Notes: generated by a model not told the origin, from the letters alone. 64,000 nucleotides of DNA from Schaalia sp. JY-X169 (GCF_014069575.1 NZ_CP059675.1:2318168-2382167), one strand, 5' to 3'; counted from the stretch's first letter, positions 48,748 through 58,093 are shown. Numbers and translations are program-made.

Positions 48748-50865
48748 ATGAATAGACTTCCGCTAGCGAACCCCGAGTTGCGCGCAAAAGCAATGGCTGT
48801 GTTCTTTGCCGTCTTCATAGTATTCGTCGGCCTGTTCGCTGCGCCCACGGCAATCGCCAGTTCACAGGGTGATTCTGACTCTGCCTCTCCAACGATAAGG
48901 ATTAGTGACCTGTCGCCTGAGATCCTTGTGGACGAGGACGAACTGGTGCTGACTGTCCACGTCGAAGCAGCGAGTCCAGAGCAGCTGCAGAGGGCTCGCA
49001 TCATCACATTTGTGCATGCAGATCCGTTTGGTTCCATGGCCGAAGTTGACGATTTTCTCTCGGAGGGGCGCAACGACAGCTGGTCGGCTAACGAGCTCAC
49101 CATGGAACAAGCGGATATTGAGCGCGCAACTACCGGAGGAACCGACATACGCATCAGGATCCCCGTTGATGATCTTCCTCTGTGGAATTCTGCCGCGTGG
49201 GGACCATACGGGGTGACGGTGCGCCTCCTAACGTCCACGAGCATTTTGGGTTTGAGTCCCGCACAGGACCGTACCCTGCTCTTGTGGTATCCCCCTGGTG
49301 CTACGGGAGAGATGCAGGTGAATGTCACTGTGACTGGAGTGGCGGACACGCTGAGCCCCGGCGCATGGTCGAGACTTGCGGGCGTTGGAACAACGGTCAC
49401 ACTGACGCACGAAGACCTCCGTGTCCTGTTGGCCAACGACTTGGGTCACGGACTTGAAATTGCGTCCATTCCCTCCGGAGATGCATCGCTATCTCTGCTT
49501 GCTGTTACTGAGCAGACTGAACTATATGGACTGGCCGCATCAACGCGCACCCTCCACGAGCCAGGCGTGGATGTACAGGAGTCGGACCCGCAGGACTCGC
49601 AGTCCGGGCAGTCTCAAAGTGGTGAGCAAGTCGGTGCAGACACAGGCTTTTCCGCAGGATCCCCCCAGAGTCTTGAGGCCGCCCTCCGCAGGTCCGACAT
49701 ATCTCTACTTGATAATCTTGTGATAGCAGACAATGAGTGGTGGGGGTTGCAGGTTCTGCGTGCCGGAGCAGGGGAAACGGTTCTTACAGATAGCGAGGGC
49801 GTCGCTGAGAGCTCTGCGGACTCAACTACACCATCGGCCAGGTTCCTTGTGGATGCAAGAACGGGCTCGACGATCGTTGACGGCGATCAGAGAACTGCAG
49901 ATTCTCAGGAGACCGTGACAGTCTTAGACTCTTGGGGGGCCGCCGCAGAGTCGCTCTCGTCGAAGGCTAGATCTGAGTATGGGGATCTGAGTGCGCGCCA
50001 GCGTGTTCGCGCCCTAACAGCGATTTCTGCTGCACAGGACGTGGGTGACCTATCCGTGTGGATAAATATTGCGGCCCCTGAGCTAGGCAAGAACCCATCC
50101 GAACGACTAGCAGAACTACTTGAAAACCCCTGGGTCAATCCGCTCTCTCTGCAAGACATGCTCGAAAGCCCACTGTCTACCATTCCAAGGCAGCCGATTG
50201 GTGAGTCCACGTCTACTTCGGCCGCGGAGGTTGAAGCCATTCTGCACCCGCTCAATCAAGAACTCGTTGCGACCGAGGACGTCCTCCTCGCAACCGTTGA
50301 TGGTGAACGGCCAACACCGGTGCAACTTCTGCCCGTTCTGGCCTCAACCGCCAGTGATCTAACCACCCAGCAACGCCAAGTACGAGTTGATAGCGCACTG
50401 GACATCCTTTCAAGTTTCACAAGGACGATCGATGTCATTCCTTCGGGACCCGTAAACGTCGTGGGTCGCAACGCCCCGTTCCCGATTACTGTCCGCAACA
50501 GTGGTCCTTATGCCCTGCAAATTCTTGTTGGGCTCGAAGCGGGAGACCCGCGTCTCTCAGCGAAGGACTGGGTACCTACTGTGGTTCCCAGCGGGGGTTC
50601 CGTGACGGTTCAAGTTCCGGTTCAGGCGGTGGGGACCGGGCAGGTCGAGGTAACCGCAGTCGCCATGACGGAGGGTGGTACTACCCTGGATGCTTCCGAA
50701 CCGATAACCGTGAGGGTGCGTGCAGACTGGGAAGGTCCCGGCCTGTGGATCGTCGCCGGTCTGCTTTCAGCGGCACTAGTTGCTGGAGTCATTAGAACGA
50801 TCAGAAAGGGGAAGCGTCGAATGTCTCCTCTCGCTACCGCTAGTTCCAATAAGGACAACGGGTGA
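48748..50865 (+). CDS. DUF6049 family secreted/membrane protein
   Basis: A 705-residue envelope protein: signal peptide (AMAVFFAVFIVFVGLFAAPTAIA, cleavage near residue 38), a large extracytoplasmic part with DEDELVLTVHVEAA and an Ig-like PFPITVRNSGPYALQI region, one C-terminal membrane span (LWIVAGLLSAALVAGVI, ~671-690) and a short basic cytosolic tail. Member of the actinobacterial DUF6049 family that regularly precedes murJ; function unknown, presumably cell-wall related. Stop overlaps the murJ start (GTGA). Confidence 0.85.
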   Translation: MNRLPLANPELRAKAMAVFFAVFIVFVGLFAAPTAIASSQGDSDSASPTIRISDLSPEILVDEDELVLTVHVEAASPEQLQRARIITFVHADPFGSMAEVDDFLSEGRNDSWSANELTMEQADIERATTGGTDIRIRIPVDDLPLWNSAAWGPYGVTVRLLTSTSILGLSPAQDRTLLLWYPPGATGEMQVNVTVTGVADTLSPGAWSRLAGVGTTVTLTHEDLRVLLANDLGHGLEIASIPSGDASLSLLAVTEQTELYGLAASTRTLHEPGVDVQESDPQDSQSGQSQSGEQVGADTGFSAGSPQSLEAALRRSDISLLDNLVIADNEWWGLQVLRAGAGETVLTDSEGVAESSADSTTPSARFLVDARTGSTIVDGDQRTADSQETVTVLDSWGAAAESLSSKARSEYGDLSARQRVRALTAISAAQDVGDLSVWINIAAPELGKNPSERLAELLENPWVNPLSLQDMLESPLSTIPRQPIGESTSTSAAEVEAILHPLNQELVATEDVLLATVDGERPTPVQLLPVLASTASDLTTQQRQVRVDSALDILSSFTRTIDVIPSGPVNVVGRNAPFPITVRNSGPYALQILVGLEAGDPRLSAKDWVPTVVPSGGSVTVQVPVQAVGTGQVEVTAVAMTEGGTTLDASEPITVRVRADWEGPGLWIVAGLLSAALVAGVIRTIRKGKRRMSPLATASSNKDNG

Positions 50866-53618
50866 ACGATAATCACGACGAACGGCAGGACGACGAAGAG
50901 GACGAGGTCGGAGGCTTAGAGCCGAAACAGCAGACACTTCTCAGGTCGTCAGTTCTCATGGCGTCAGGCACGCTGACGTCGCGTATCCTCGGCTTCATTA
51001 AGTCTGCGCTGCTTGTCGCGGCACTGGGCGCCAGTGCTGGGGCAATGGGTTCATTCCAGGTCGCCAACACACTGCCCAACATGGTTTACAACCTTCTAGC
51101 TGCCGGAATCATCGATGCGGTATTGATCCCTCAGATCGTCAGGGCACTGAAGAGCAGAGCCGGTAACGAGTACGTCAATAAACTCCTCACGGCCGCGGGT
51201 GCCCTGCTGTTCCTCCTGACGCTGGCAGCAATGGTGGCGACACCTGTGATCGTCACGATTCTTGCGTCTGCTTACAGCCCGGAGATGCGGGCCCTAACAA
51301 TCACGTTCGCACTCATTTGCGTACCGCAGATTTTCTTCTACGGGCTTTACAATCTCCTCGGTGAACTCCTGAATGCCCGGGGAATCTTCGGGCCGTACAT
51401 GTGGGCGCCGGTTGTCAACAACATCGTCGGCATCGCGTCACTTATCGCATTCCTAGTGCTCTGGGGGCAGGCGGGAGATATTCGCCCCGCCGAGTCCATG
51501 ACTTCCGAGCAGATCCTCATGGTCGCCGGAATGGCAACTGTTGGCGTCATTGCGCAAGCTCTGATCCTGTTGATCCCCCTGCGGAAGTCGGGCCTCAAGC
51601 TTCGAATTGACTTCAGACTCAAAGGAACCAACTTCGGCTCCGCATCCAAGGTGGCGTTTTGGACATTCGCAACACTTCTGATGAGCCAGTTTGCTGTTGT
51701 CTCCACCTCGCAGTTGGCGACTCGCGCGGATGCCTACACCTCTGCCACCGGTGACCTTGTAGCGGGCAATCCGGCGTATCAGTACGCCTACATGATCTAT
51801 ATGGTTCCGTCGTCCCTGATCGCCCTCACACTGGCGACTGCTATTTTCACACGTTTAGCCAACGATGTCGCGGACGGGAACATAAAGGGGGTGGCAGAGA
51901 ACTACCACCGGGGCGTGGATCTGATTGTCCTACTGTCGTTCTACGCGGCGGCTGTGCTGATTGTGGCAGCCAACCCAATGATGCAGATCATCATGCCTAC
52001 GCTCTCCCCCAGCAGTGCGTCCTTGTATGGCATGGTCTTGGTCGCCCTCGTCTTTGCATTGCCGTCAGGCGGATTAACAATGATGTCTCAGAGGGTGTTC
52101 TTCGCGTTTGAGAACGCCCGGCCCGTCTTCCTCATCGCGATAGTGCCCACTATTTTGCAGATTGCCGTCGGCTGGTCCGTGTATCTCATAGCGGAACCAA
52201 AGTGGTGGACCGTAGGCGCAGCAGCTGGAGAGACCGTGTATCGCGTAGTACAGGGATTCGTTGCCCTGGTCTGGGCTGGAATCTTGGTGAGACAGATCAA
52301 TGTCGGTCGAGTAGTTGCCTTCTATCTGCGCTGTATGTTCTCTTTCGCAGTCTCTGGGTTTGTAGCATGGGCCGTGCTTCATTTCATCGGCCCCTCATCA
52401 TCAGCAGAGTCAACAATTGGGCGCTTCTTTGACGGCACATGGAAGACTGTGCTCGTTGCGGTCATTGTGGCGTTCGTCTACTTCGGTCTCCTTCGAGTCT
52501 TTGATCCGGCCGGCATGAACGAAGCGGCGGGATCTCTGGTGGCCCGCTTCCGTCCTCGCCCCCAATCTGAGAGTGCGTCCCCTGCCGAACCGCTTCCACC
52601 AGGTAAAGAAGTTGATAGTGAGGCAGAGCTGGACGACCCGTCTGCAGGTGGGGAGACCGGCGAACAACCACTAGTCCAGAGACATGCGCGTGAACTTCCG
52701 CAGGCTGCAAGTTGGGCCGACGAACCTCCACAGTGGAACGAACTATTCTCCAGTTCAACCCAGGCAGCCGTGTTGGCCACACAGACATTGAACCGCGGAA
52801 CCTCCTTTTTGGATATGGCGTCGACCGGGGCAATCCCTACCCTTACAGGAGAGTTAGGGGTCTCGCCGCGCGCCCGCGGGGTCGAAGAGCAAGGTAACGT
52901 GGAGAACCATGAAGTTAGGAAGGACCAGTTCGTGAGCGAACACAGAACCTCATCACAGGGAGCCCCGGTTGCCGCGACGGCTGGAAAGAAGGGGTTTAAT
53001 CCGACCATTCCAGCGTTGATACTCGGACTTGTCCTTGTGCTGGCCGCCGGTTTCTTCGCTGTTCGCACGCTCATGGGCCCCGGACCTACCGATCTCTTTG
53101 CAGAAATGGGTGGCAACATCGCCCAGTCCGCACAATCTGGGCAATCTGGGCAATCTGAGGAGGAGGAAGTGGTTGAGGGGCCTGTCCCCACAGTCGCACC
53201 CGTTGTCACTAGTGCAACAGTTTTCTCGTGGAACGATGATGATGGAGATCACCCCGAGCTGGCGTCGGCGATCGTAGATACTGATCCGTCCACGGTCTGG
53301 CGTTCCCGGTACTTCACACAAAACGCGTTTGAAGAGGGTAGCGAGATCTCTGTTCTTCTGACACTTGCAGAGCCCGCTGTAGTCTCAGAAATCACCCTGA
53401 ACGTTGTTGGCTCAGGAGGTGAGGTTGTAGTACGTAATCCTGCCGATGGCAATCCTAGAGCGGGGGATGTTCTAGCAACCGCGCCAATTGACGGTCAGAC
53501 TGTTATTCGCCTGGCACAACCGACAGAGCTTTCAGCAATCGGTCTAACTTTCAACACGCTGCCAGTTGATGATGAGGGGATGAACAGGGCAAAGATTGCT
53601 GGAATTTCAGTCCAGTAG
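50862..53618 (+). CDS. murJ: Lipid II flippase MurJ/MviN with C-terminal extracellular domain
   Basis: A 918-residue protein. Residues 1-545 are the MATE-like flippase with 14 or so membrane segments (SSVLMASGTLTSRILGFIKS, FFALENARP-like FFAFENARPVF). Residues ~546-712 are a polar cytosolic linker. One more membrane span lies at ~718-738, and residues ~780-918 form a discoidin-like beta domain (SWNDDDGDHPELASAIVDTD, STVWRSRYF). Mycobacterial MviN has a pseudokinase where this linker is; no kinase motifs are seen here. It exports lipid II for wall synthesis. GTG start overlaps the DUF6049 stop. Confidence 0.92.
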   Translation: MNDNHDERQDDEEDEVGGLEPKQQTLLRSSVLMASGTLTSRILGFIKSALLVAALGASAGAMGSFQVANTLPNMVYNLLAAGIIDAVLIPQIVRALKSRAGNEYVNKLLTAAGALLFLLTLAAMVATPVIVTILASAYSPEMRALTITFALICVPQIFFYGLYNLLGELLNARGIFGPYMWAPVVNNIVGIASLIAFLVLWGQAGDIRPAESMTSEQILMVAGMATVGVIAQALILLIPLRKSGLKLRIDFRLKGTNFGSASKVAFWTFATLLMSQFAVVSTSQLATRADAYTSATGDLVAGNPAYQYAYMIYMVPSSLIALTLATAIFTRLANDVADGNIKGVAENYHRGVDLIVLLSFYAAAVLIVAANPMMQIIMPTLSPSSASLYGMVLVALVFALPSGGLTMMSQRVFFAFENARPVFLIAIVPTILQIAVGWSVYLIAEPKWWTVGAAAGETVYRVVQGFVALVWAGILVRQINVGRVVAFYLRCMFSFAVSGFVAWAVLHFIGPSSSAESTIGRFFDGTWKTVLVAVIVAFVYFGLLRVFDPAGMNEAAGSLVARFRPRPQSESASPAEPLPPGKEVDSEAELDDPSAGGETGEQPLVQRHARELPQAASWADEPPQWNELFSSSTQAAVLATQTLNRGTSFLDMASTGAIPTLTGELGVSPRARGVEEQGNVENHEVRKDQFVSEHRTSSQGAPVAATAGKKGFNPTIPALILGLVLVLAAGFFAVRTLMGPGPTDLFAEMGGNIAQSAQSGQSGQSEEEEVVEGPVPTVAPVVTSATVFSWNDDDGDHPELASAIVDTDPSTVWRSRYFTQNAFEEGSEISVLLTLAEPAVVSEITLNVVGSGGEVVVRNPADGNPRAGDVLATAPIDGQTVIRLAQPTELSAIGLTFNTLPVDDEGMNRAKIAGISVQ

Positions 53619-53657
53619 ACTGGCGTGAGTACCAGATTGATGGAAGCGAAGGGAATT

Positions 53658-54590
53658 ATGCCTGAAGTGTTTGAGGATGTCGTTGTTCTTGGATCCGGAC
53701 CCGCCGGATACACGGCCGCAATCTATGCGGCCCGCGCCGGCCTGCAGCCCCTAGTGATCGCAGGGGCGCTGGATGCCGGGGGTGCCCTCATGACTACAAC
53801 AGAGGTAGAGAACTTTCCGGGCTTTCCTGAAGGTATTCAGGGGCCGGACCTCATGGACCATATGAAGGTTCAGGCTGAGAGATTTGGGGCACGTATCGAG
53901 TTTGATGATGCCAGTGCTGTTGAGTTCGACGGAGAGCATCTGAGGGTAACTACCTACGACCAGATTATTGAAGCAAGAACCGTCATCATTGCAACCGGGT
54001 CCGCATACAAGCACCTCAATGTGCCCGGAGAGGATCTACTAAGTGGGCGTGGTGTTTCATACTGCGCAACCTGTGACGGGTTCTTCTTTAGAGATAAGGA
54101 ACTGGCAGTAGTCGGTGGTGGGGACTCAGCGATGGAGGAGGCATTGTTCCTCACGCGATTTGCCTCGAAGGTCACGGTCATTCATCGACGCGATGAGCTC
54201 CGTGCTTCACGAGTGATGGTTGAGCGCGCCAAAGCCCACGAGAAGATCGAGTTTGTTTGGGATTCTGTAGTGTCGGAGGTTCTCGGGACCGAGGGCGTTG
54301 AAGGTGTGCGCCTCACAAACGTGAAGACCTCAGAGGAATCTGTTCTCCCAGTTCAGGGAGTATTCGTCGCGATTGGCCACGACCCTCGATCTGAACTATT
54401 TCAGGATCAGATCAATCTTGACGACGCAGGATACATTGTTGTGAGCGAACCGGGTACCGCTACATCTCACCCAGGAGTATTCGCGTGTGGTGACGTTGTA
54501 GATCACACCTACCGGCAGGCCATTACAGCCGCAGGAACCGGTTGCAGGGCAGCGCTTGACGCGCAACGATACCTCGAAGATATCAAGTAA
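53658..54590 (+). CDS. trxB: Thioredoxin reductase
   Basis: NADPH-dependent FAD enzyme reducing thioredoxin, 310 residues. VVVLGSGPAGYTAAIYAARAG is the FAD site, SYCATCDG the redox CxxC, AVVGGGDSAMEEALFL the NADPH site, and VFACGDVVDHTYRQAITAAG the C-terminal FAD contact. ATG at 53658 gives the usual length; GTG at 53625 adds 11 residues and is an alternative. It follows murJ by 39 bp. No trxA lies next to it: an aminotransferase gene occupies that place. Confidence 0.94.
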   Translation: MPEVFEDVVVLGSGPAGYTAAIYAARAGLQPLVIAGALDAGGALMTTTEVENFPGFPEGIQGPDLMDHMKVQAERFGARIEFDDASAVEFDGEHLRVTTYDQIIEARTVIIATGSAYKHLNVPGEDLLSGRGVSYCATCDGFFFRDKELAVVGGGDSAMEEALFLTRFASKVTVIHRRDELRASRVMVERAKAHEKIEFVWDSVVSEVLGTEGVEGVRLTNVKTSEESVLPVQGVFVAIGHDPRSELFQDQINLDDAGYIVVSEPGTATSHPGVFACGDVVDHTYRQAITAAGTGCRAALDAQRYLEDIK

Positions 54591-54640
54591 GGAACGCTTC
54601 CGCATCTGCGGAAAGAGAAAGAGATTTGGCGGAATTTATC

Positions 54641-55894
54641 ATGACCGTGTCAGAAACCAGCACTGCGGAATCGGGTTCGGGAGACTGGTTGCACCTTCTC
54701 TCAGAAGATGGGCTGAACCTGCGCGAGTCCGAGATTCGCGCTCTGTTCTCAGTAGTTTCCCGTCCTGAAGTGGTGTCACTAGCTGGAGGAATGCCGAACC
54801 TTCAGGACCTTCCTCTGGACGGCATCGGGGAAATGACCTCGAAGCTCATCGAGACAGACGGTACAAGGGCCCTGCAGTATGGTGACGGACACGGGTGGAA
54901 CCGATTGCGCGAACAGATTACCGAAATCATGAGCAAGGAGGGGATCGACGCTGATCCCTACCAGATCCAGATCACCACCGGGTCACAACAGGCCCTGCAA
55001 CTAGCATCCGACATTCTGGTCAATCCGGGTGATGTCATTCTGGCAGAGTCACCTTCATACGTTGGCGCTCTGGGGGTGTTCCACTCACGACGAGCAGAGG
55101 TTGAGCATATCGAAATGGACGAGGATGGACTTCGTCCAGATGCACTTCGGGAGGCGATTCGGAGCGTACGGGCGTCGGGGCGTGAAGTGAAGTTTCTTTA
55201 TACGATCCCAAACTTCCACAATCCTGCAGGCGTATCAATGTCCGAAACTAGACGGCCTGAGATTGTAGATATCTGCAGGTCAGAGGGCGTTTTGATCGTT
55301 GAAGACAACCCATATGGACTTCTCGGCTTCGACCAGGAACCAACTCGAGCCCTGCAACCTCTCTGGCCCGAAGGCGTCATCTACCTAGGTAGCTTTTCGA
55401 AGATTTTTGCTCCCGGCTACAGGATTGGTTGGGCACTGGCTCCTCAGGCGCTCTACGAGAAGCTGGTGTTGGCAGCAGAATCGGACATTCTCAGCCCGTC
55501 TATGATGGGGCAGATGTCCATAAGCAAGTACCTCGAGGACTTTGACTGGTACGCGCAGGTACGTGATTTTGCCAAGATGTATAAAGGTCGTTGGGAAGCG
55601 ATGCGCGATGCACTTGAGGCGGAGATGCCCGAAGGCTGCACGTGGACAACACCCACGGGTGGCTTCTATACCTGGGTTTCATTGCCGGAAGGCGTTGACT
55701 CCAAGGCAATGCTTCCAAGGGCTGTGGAGGGACTAGTTGCCTACGTTCCTGGAACTGCCTTCTACTATGACGGTCGCGGGCGTGATCATGTCCGCCTTTC
55801 ATTCTGCTACCCCACCGAAGAAACAATTCGAGAGGGCGTGCGCAGATTCGCATCTGTGCTCAAGAAGGAGATGGCAGAGGTAGCCAAGGACTAG
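54641..55894 (+). CDS. PLP-dependent aminotransferase (class I/II, 2-aminoadipate transaminase-like)
   Basis: A 417-residue fold-type I aminotransferase of the MocR/LysN-like branch, without a GntR DNA-binding part. SLAGGMPN near residue 44, TTGSQQALQLASDIL, YTIPNFHNPAGVSMS, VEDNPYGLL (Asp to PLP) and GSFSKIFAPGYRIGW (Schiff-base Lys) are present. Amino-acid substrate uncertain. ATG at 54641 chosen; TTG at 54626 possible. It stands between trxB and the repeat/IS region. Confidence 0.85.
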   Translation: MTVSETSTAESGSGDWLHLLSEDGLNLRESEIRALFSVVSRPEVVSLAGGMPNLQDLPLDGIGEMTSKLIETDGTRALQYGDGHGWNRLREQITEIMSKEGIDADPYQIQITTGSQQALQLASDILVNPGDVILAESPSYVGALGVFHSRRAEVEHIEMDEDGLRPDALREAIRSVRASGREVKFLYTIPNFHNPAGVSMSETRRPEIVDICRSEGVLIVEDNPYGLLGFDQEPTRALQPLWPEGVIYLGSFSKIFAPGYRIGWALAPQALYEKLVLAAESDILSPSMMGQMSISKYLEDFDWYAQVRDFAKMYKGRWEAMRDALEAEMPEGCTWTTPTGGFYTWVSLPEGVDSKAMLPRAVEGLVAYVPGTAFYYDGRGRDHVRLSFCYPTEETIREGVRRFASVLKKEMAEVAKD

Positions 55895-55956
55895 TTGCCC
55901 GCTGGAGCACAGGGGGGTTGCACCCCTGCACTTGGGTATCTCTGCACCTGCGCCGC

Positions 55957-56010
55957 TTGGCACGGTCCCCCGTCAACCCGGCCGTTGGTCGGCACGGTCC
56001 CCCGTTAACC
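55957..56010 (+). repeat. Two GGCACGGTCCCCCGT(C/T)AACC units, 32 bp apart
   Basis: Near-identical 20-bp units at 55959-55978 and 55991-56010 end one base before the left arm of the 78-bp palindrome. At the 20.6-kb locus the palindrome is likewise preceded by tandem GGCACCGG-containing units. Confidence 0.7.
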
Positions 56011-56011
56011 T

Positions 56012-56089
56012 GAAACGTATGCGTGGGGACCAAACGTGTGTCTGGGGTTGCTACCCCAAGCGATCATTTTGTCCCCACGCATACGTTTC
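56012..56089. repeat. 78-bp palindromic element, copy B
   Basis: 37-nt arms around loop TGCT. The outer 19 pairs (GAAACGTATGCGTGGGGAC and complement) are perfect, and TGGGGT/ACCCCA closes the loop; 30 of 37 pairs in total. Each arm is made of two AAACGT(A/G)TG..TGGGG units 19 bp apart. Same length and plan as 20610-20687. Most of it was duplicated when the IS inserted: a partial copy lies at 57857 onward. Confidence 0.88.
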
Positions 56090-56164
56090 GGAGGGGGGGC
56101 CCAACGGTGCCCGCACAGCGGTTGATACACGCGCGCATCGATGGTGTGAGCAAGTGCGTTAGGC
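56023..56164 (+). repeat. 142-bp direct repeat (target duplication), left copy
   Basis: Identical to 57857-57998 except A56141 against G57975. It abuts the left IS end and contains most of the 78-bp palindrome. Long, variable target duplications are a known property of IS1634-type elements. Confidence 0.9.
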
Positions 56165-57856
56165 CTGACTTGGACCACCTGGGGCTCTTTTGGTGTGTTG
56201 GGTTTGTGTTTGTGCTGGTCATGGGTGGTTTGGGTTTGGGGTTTGGGTAACTAACGGGGTTGGTAGAATGCCCAGGTGAGTCCCTTTTTGCGTAAAGTTC
56301 CCACTGCTTCGGGGGCAACCGCGGTGCAGATCGTGGTCAAGGAATCTGGGCGGGTGCGGGTGCTTGAACATCTGGGGTCAGCTCACAGCCCCGGTGAGCT
56401 TGCCGCACTAATGCAGGTAGGTCGGGAGCGGCTGCATCCGGGTCAAGAGGAACTGGATTTAGGTTTAGACCCAGCCGTGCGTGGTGGGGCTGTTGTGCAG
56501 TCTCAGTCATCACGCTTGTTGGTGGAAGTGATCCAGAATGCGTGGGATGCTCTGGGGTTTGATGTAATTGCAGATGAGGGGTTCTTTCAACTGGTCCTGG
56601 CCCGTTTGGTGGAGCCAACTTCAATGGTTGATAGTCGCCGCGTGTTGGAAGAACTGGGGGTCACCCCCGTGCATTACTCAACCTTCAAACGAGCCTTGAC
56701 GCGGGCTGGGGAGCGTGATTACCGGGGCCAAATCGCGAAGGCCTGTTTCAATCATTCCCTGGTTACGAGTGGCTTGTCTTTGCTGCTTTACGATGTGACC
56801 ACCTTGTATTTTGAGGCTGAGAAGGAGGATGACTACCGCAAGGTCGGGTTCTCTAAAGAACGCCGGGTTGATCCTCAAATCGTGGTGGGCTTACTGGTGG
56901 ATCGGGCGGGTTTCCCTTTAGAGATTCACTGTTTTGCTGGTAACAAACCCGAAACCCAAACCATCCTTCCAGTCATCAAAGCCTTCGCTGACCGTAATAA
57001 CGTGGTTGACATGGTGGTGGTAGCAGATGCGGGAATGCTGTCAGCCACCAACCTTGATGCTATCGAGGAAGCCGGGTTGCGGTTCATTGTGGGATCGCGG
57101 ATGACTAAAGCACCCCAGGACCTGGCGGGCCACTTCCACTGGCACGGCAGCGACGCTACCGATGGCCAAATCGTTGACACCACCACCCTCAAACGGGGCA
57201 AGCCCCGCGCTGACCCGGAGGGCAGTGTTCCTCTCACCCAGCCAGTGTGGGACCCAGGCAATGCGGCCCACGCCAGGTCGTGGCGCACAGTGTGGCAACA
57301 CCGCCACAAACGCGCAGTAAGAGACCGTCACACTCTCCAGAAGCAGCGTGAACGAGCCGAAGCAGTTATCAGCGGTGAAAGGCCCGGTAAAGCGGCCAGG
57401 TTTGTGAAGACCACTGGCACCAAACGTGTTTTTGACCAAGCCACTTTTGAGCGGGCCCTACTGCTTGCCGGGTGGAAAGGCTACGTCACTAACATCCCCA
57501 AAACCGTGATGGACGCCCAAGAGATCGTGGGGTCTTACCACGAACTGTGGCATGTGGAGCAGTCTTTCCGCATGAGTAAAACCGACCTGCAGGCTCGACC
57601 TATCTTCCACCGTGAGCGAGATGCTGTTGAAGCCCATTTGACCGTGGTCTTCACTGCCCTAGCCATCAACCGCTACCTCTACGCAGCGACTGGGACCACC
57701 TTGAAAAAACTGGTGCAAACCCTACGTCCCTTGCGAGACGTCACCATTCAGATCAGCGGCCAACAAATCACCGCCACCCCCAAAATCAGCGCCCAAACAC
57801 AAAAAATACTCACCAACCTCAAAACCAACACGGGTAACTAAAGTGGTCCAACTCAG
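56165..57856 (+). mobile_element. IS1634-family insertion sequence (1692 bp)
   Basis: Bounded by imperfect terminal inverted repeats: CTGACTTGGACCACCT (56165-56180) and, reversed, CTGAGTTGGACCACTT (57841-57856), matching at 14 of 16. It carries one transposase gene reading rightward and is flanked by 142-bp direct repeats. The transposase frame is intact, so the copy may be active. The one mismatch between the flanking repeats suggests the insertion is fairly recent but not brand new. Confidence 0.92.
56276..57841 (+). CDS. IS1634-family transposase
   Basis: A 521-residue DDE transposase. The acidic triad fits D173 (LLLYDVTTLYFE), D251 (VVVADAGMLS) and E428 in the IS4-type signature Y421-(2)-L-(3)-E428-(6)-K435; the usual Arg of that signature is Leu here. 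A helical N-terminal DNA-binding region (GELAALMQVGRERL) precedes the catalytic part. Start GTG at 56276; the stop TAA overlaps the right terminal repeat. No frameshift or stop interrupts it. Confidence 0.93.
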   Translation: MSPFLRKVPTASGATAVQIVVKESGRVRVLEHLGSAHSPGELAALMQVGRERLHPGQEELDLGLDPAVRGGAVVQSQSSRLLVEVIQNAWDALGFDVIADEGFFQLVLARLVEPTSMVDSRRVLEELGVTPVHYSTFKRALTRAGERDYRGQIAKACFNHSLVTSGLSLLLYDVTTLYFEAEKEDDYRKVGFSKERRVDPQIVVGLLVDRAGFPLEIHCFAGNKPETQTILPVIKAFADRNNVVDMVVVADAGMLSATNLDAIEEAGLRFIVGSRMTKAPQDLAGHFHWHGSDATDGQIVDTTTLKRGKPRADPEGSVPLTQPVWDPGNAAHARSWRTVWQHRHKRAVRDRHTLQKQRERAEAVISGERPGKAARFVKTTGTKRVFDQATFERALLLAGWKGYVTNIPKTVMDAQEIVGSYHELWHVEQSFRMSKTDLQARPIFHRERDAVEAHLTVVFTALAINRYLYAATGTTLKKLVQTLRPLRDVTIQISGQQITATPKISAQTQKILTNLKTNTGN

Positions 57857-57998
57857 GTGGGGACCAAACGTGTGTCTGGGGTTGCTACCCCAAGCGATCA
57901 TTTTGTCCCCACGCATACGTTTCGGAGGGGGGGCCCAACGGTGCCCGCACAGCGGTTGATACACGCGCGCATCGGTGGTGTGAGCAAGTGCGTTAGGC
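57857..57998 (+). repeat. 142-bp direct repeat (target duplication), right copy
   Basis: Second copy of 56023-56164. It lacks the first 11 bases of the palindrome's left arm, which are replaced by the IS end, so only the left locus keeps the complete palindrome. It is followed by about 95 bp of plain sequence before the parB stop. Confidence 0.9.
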
Positions 57999-58093
57999 GA
58001 GGACGGCAAGCAGCAATGGATCAATGGCGGTGGCAGAAGAACGTATATCTACAACCCCGCTTGTGAACTGCTGGCTCGCGCCAAGCGCTGGCT

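Noticed and set aside
56012..56089. Rho-independent terminator for the aminotransferase gene
   Set aside because: The palindrome has no T-tract on either side and a matching 78-bp design elsewhere; a repeat element explains it better, though transcription end is still possible.
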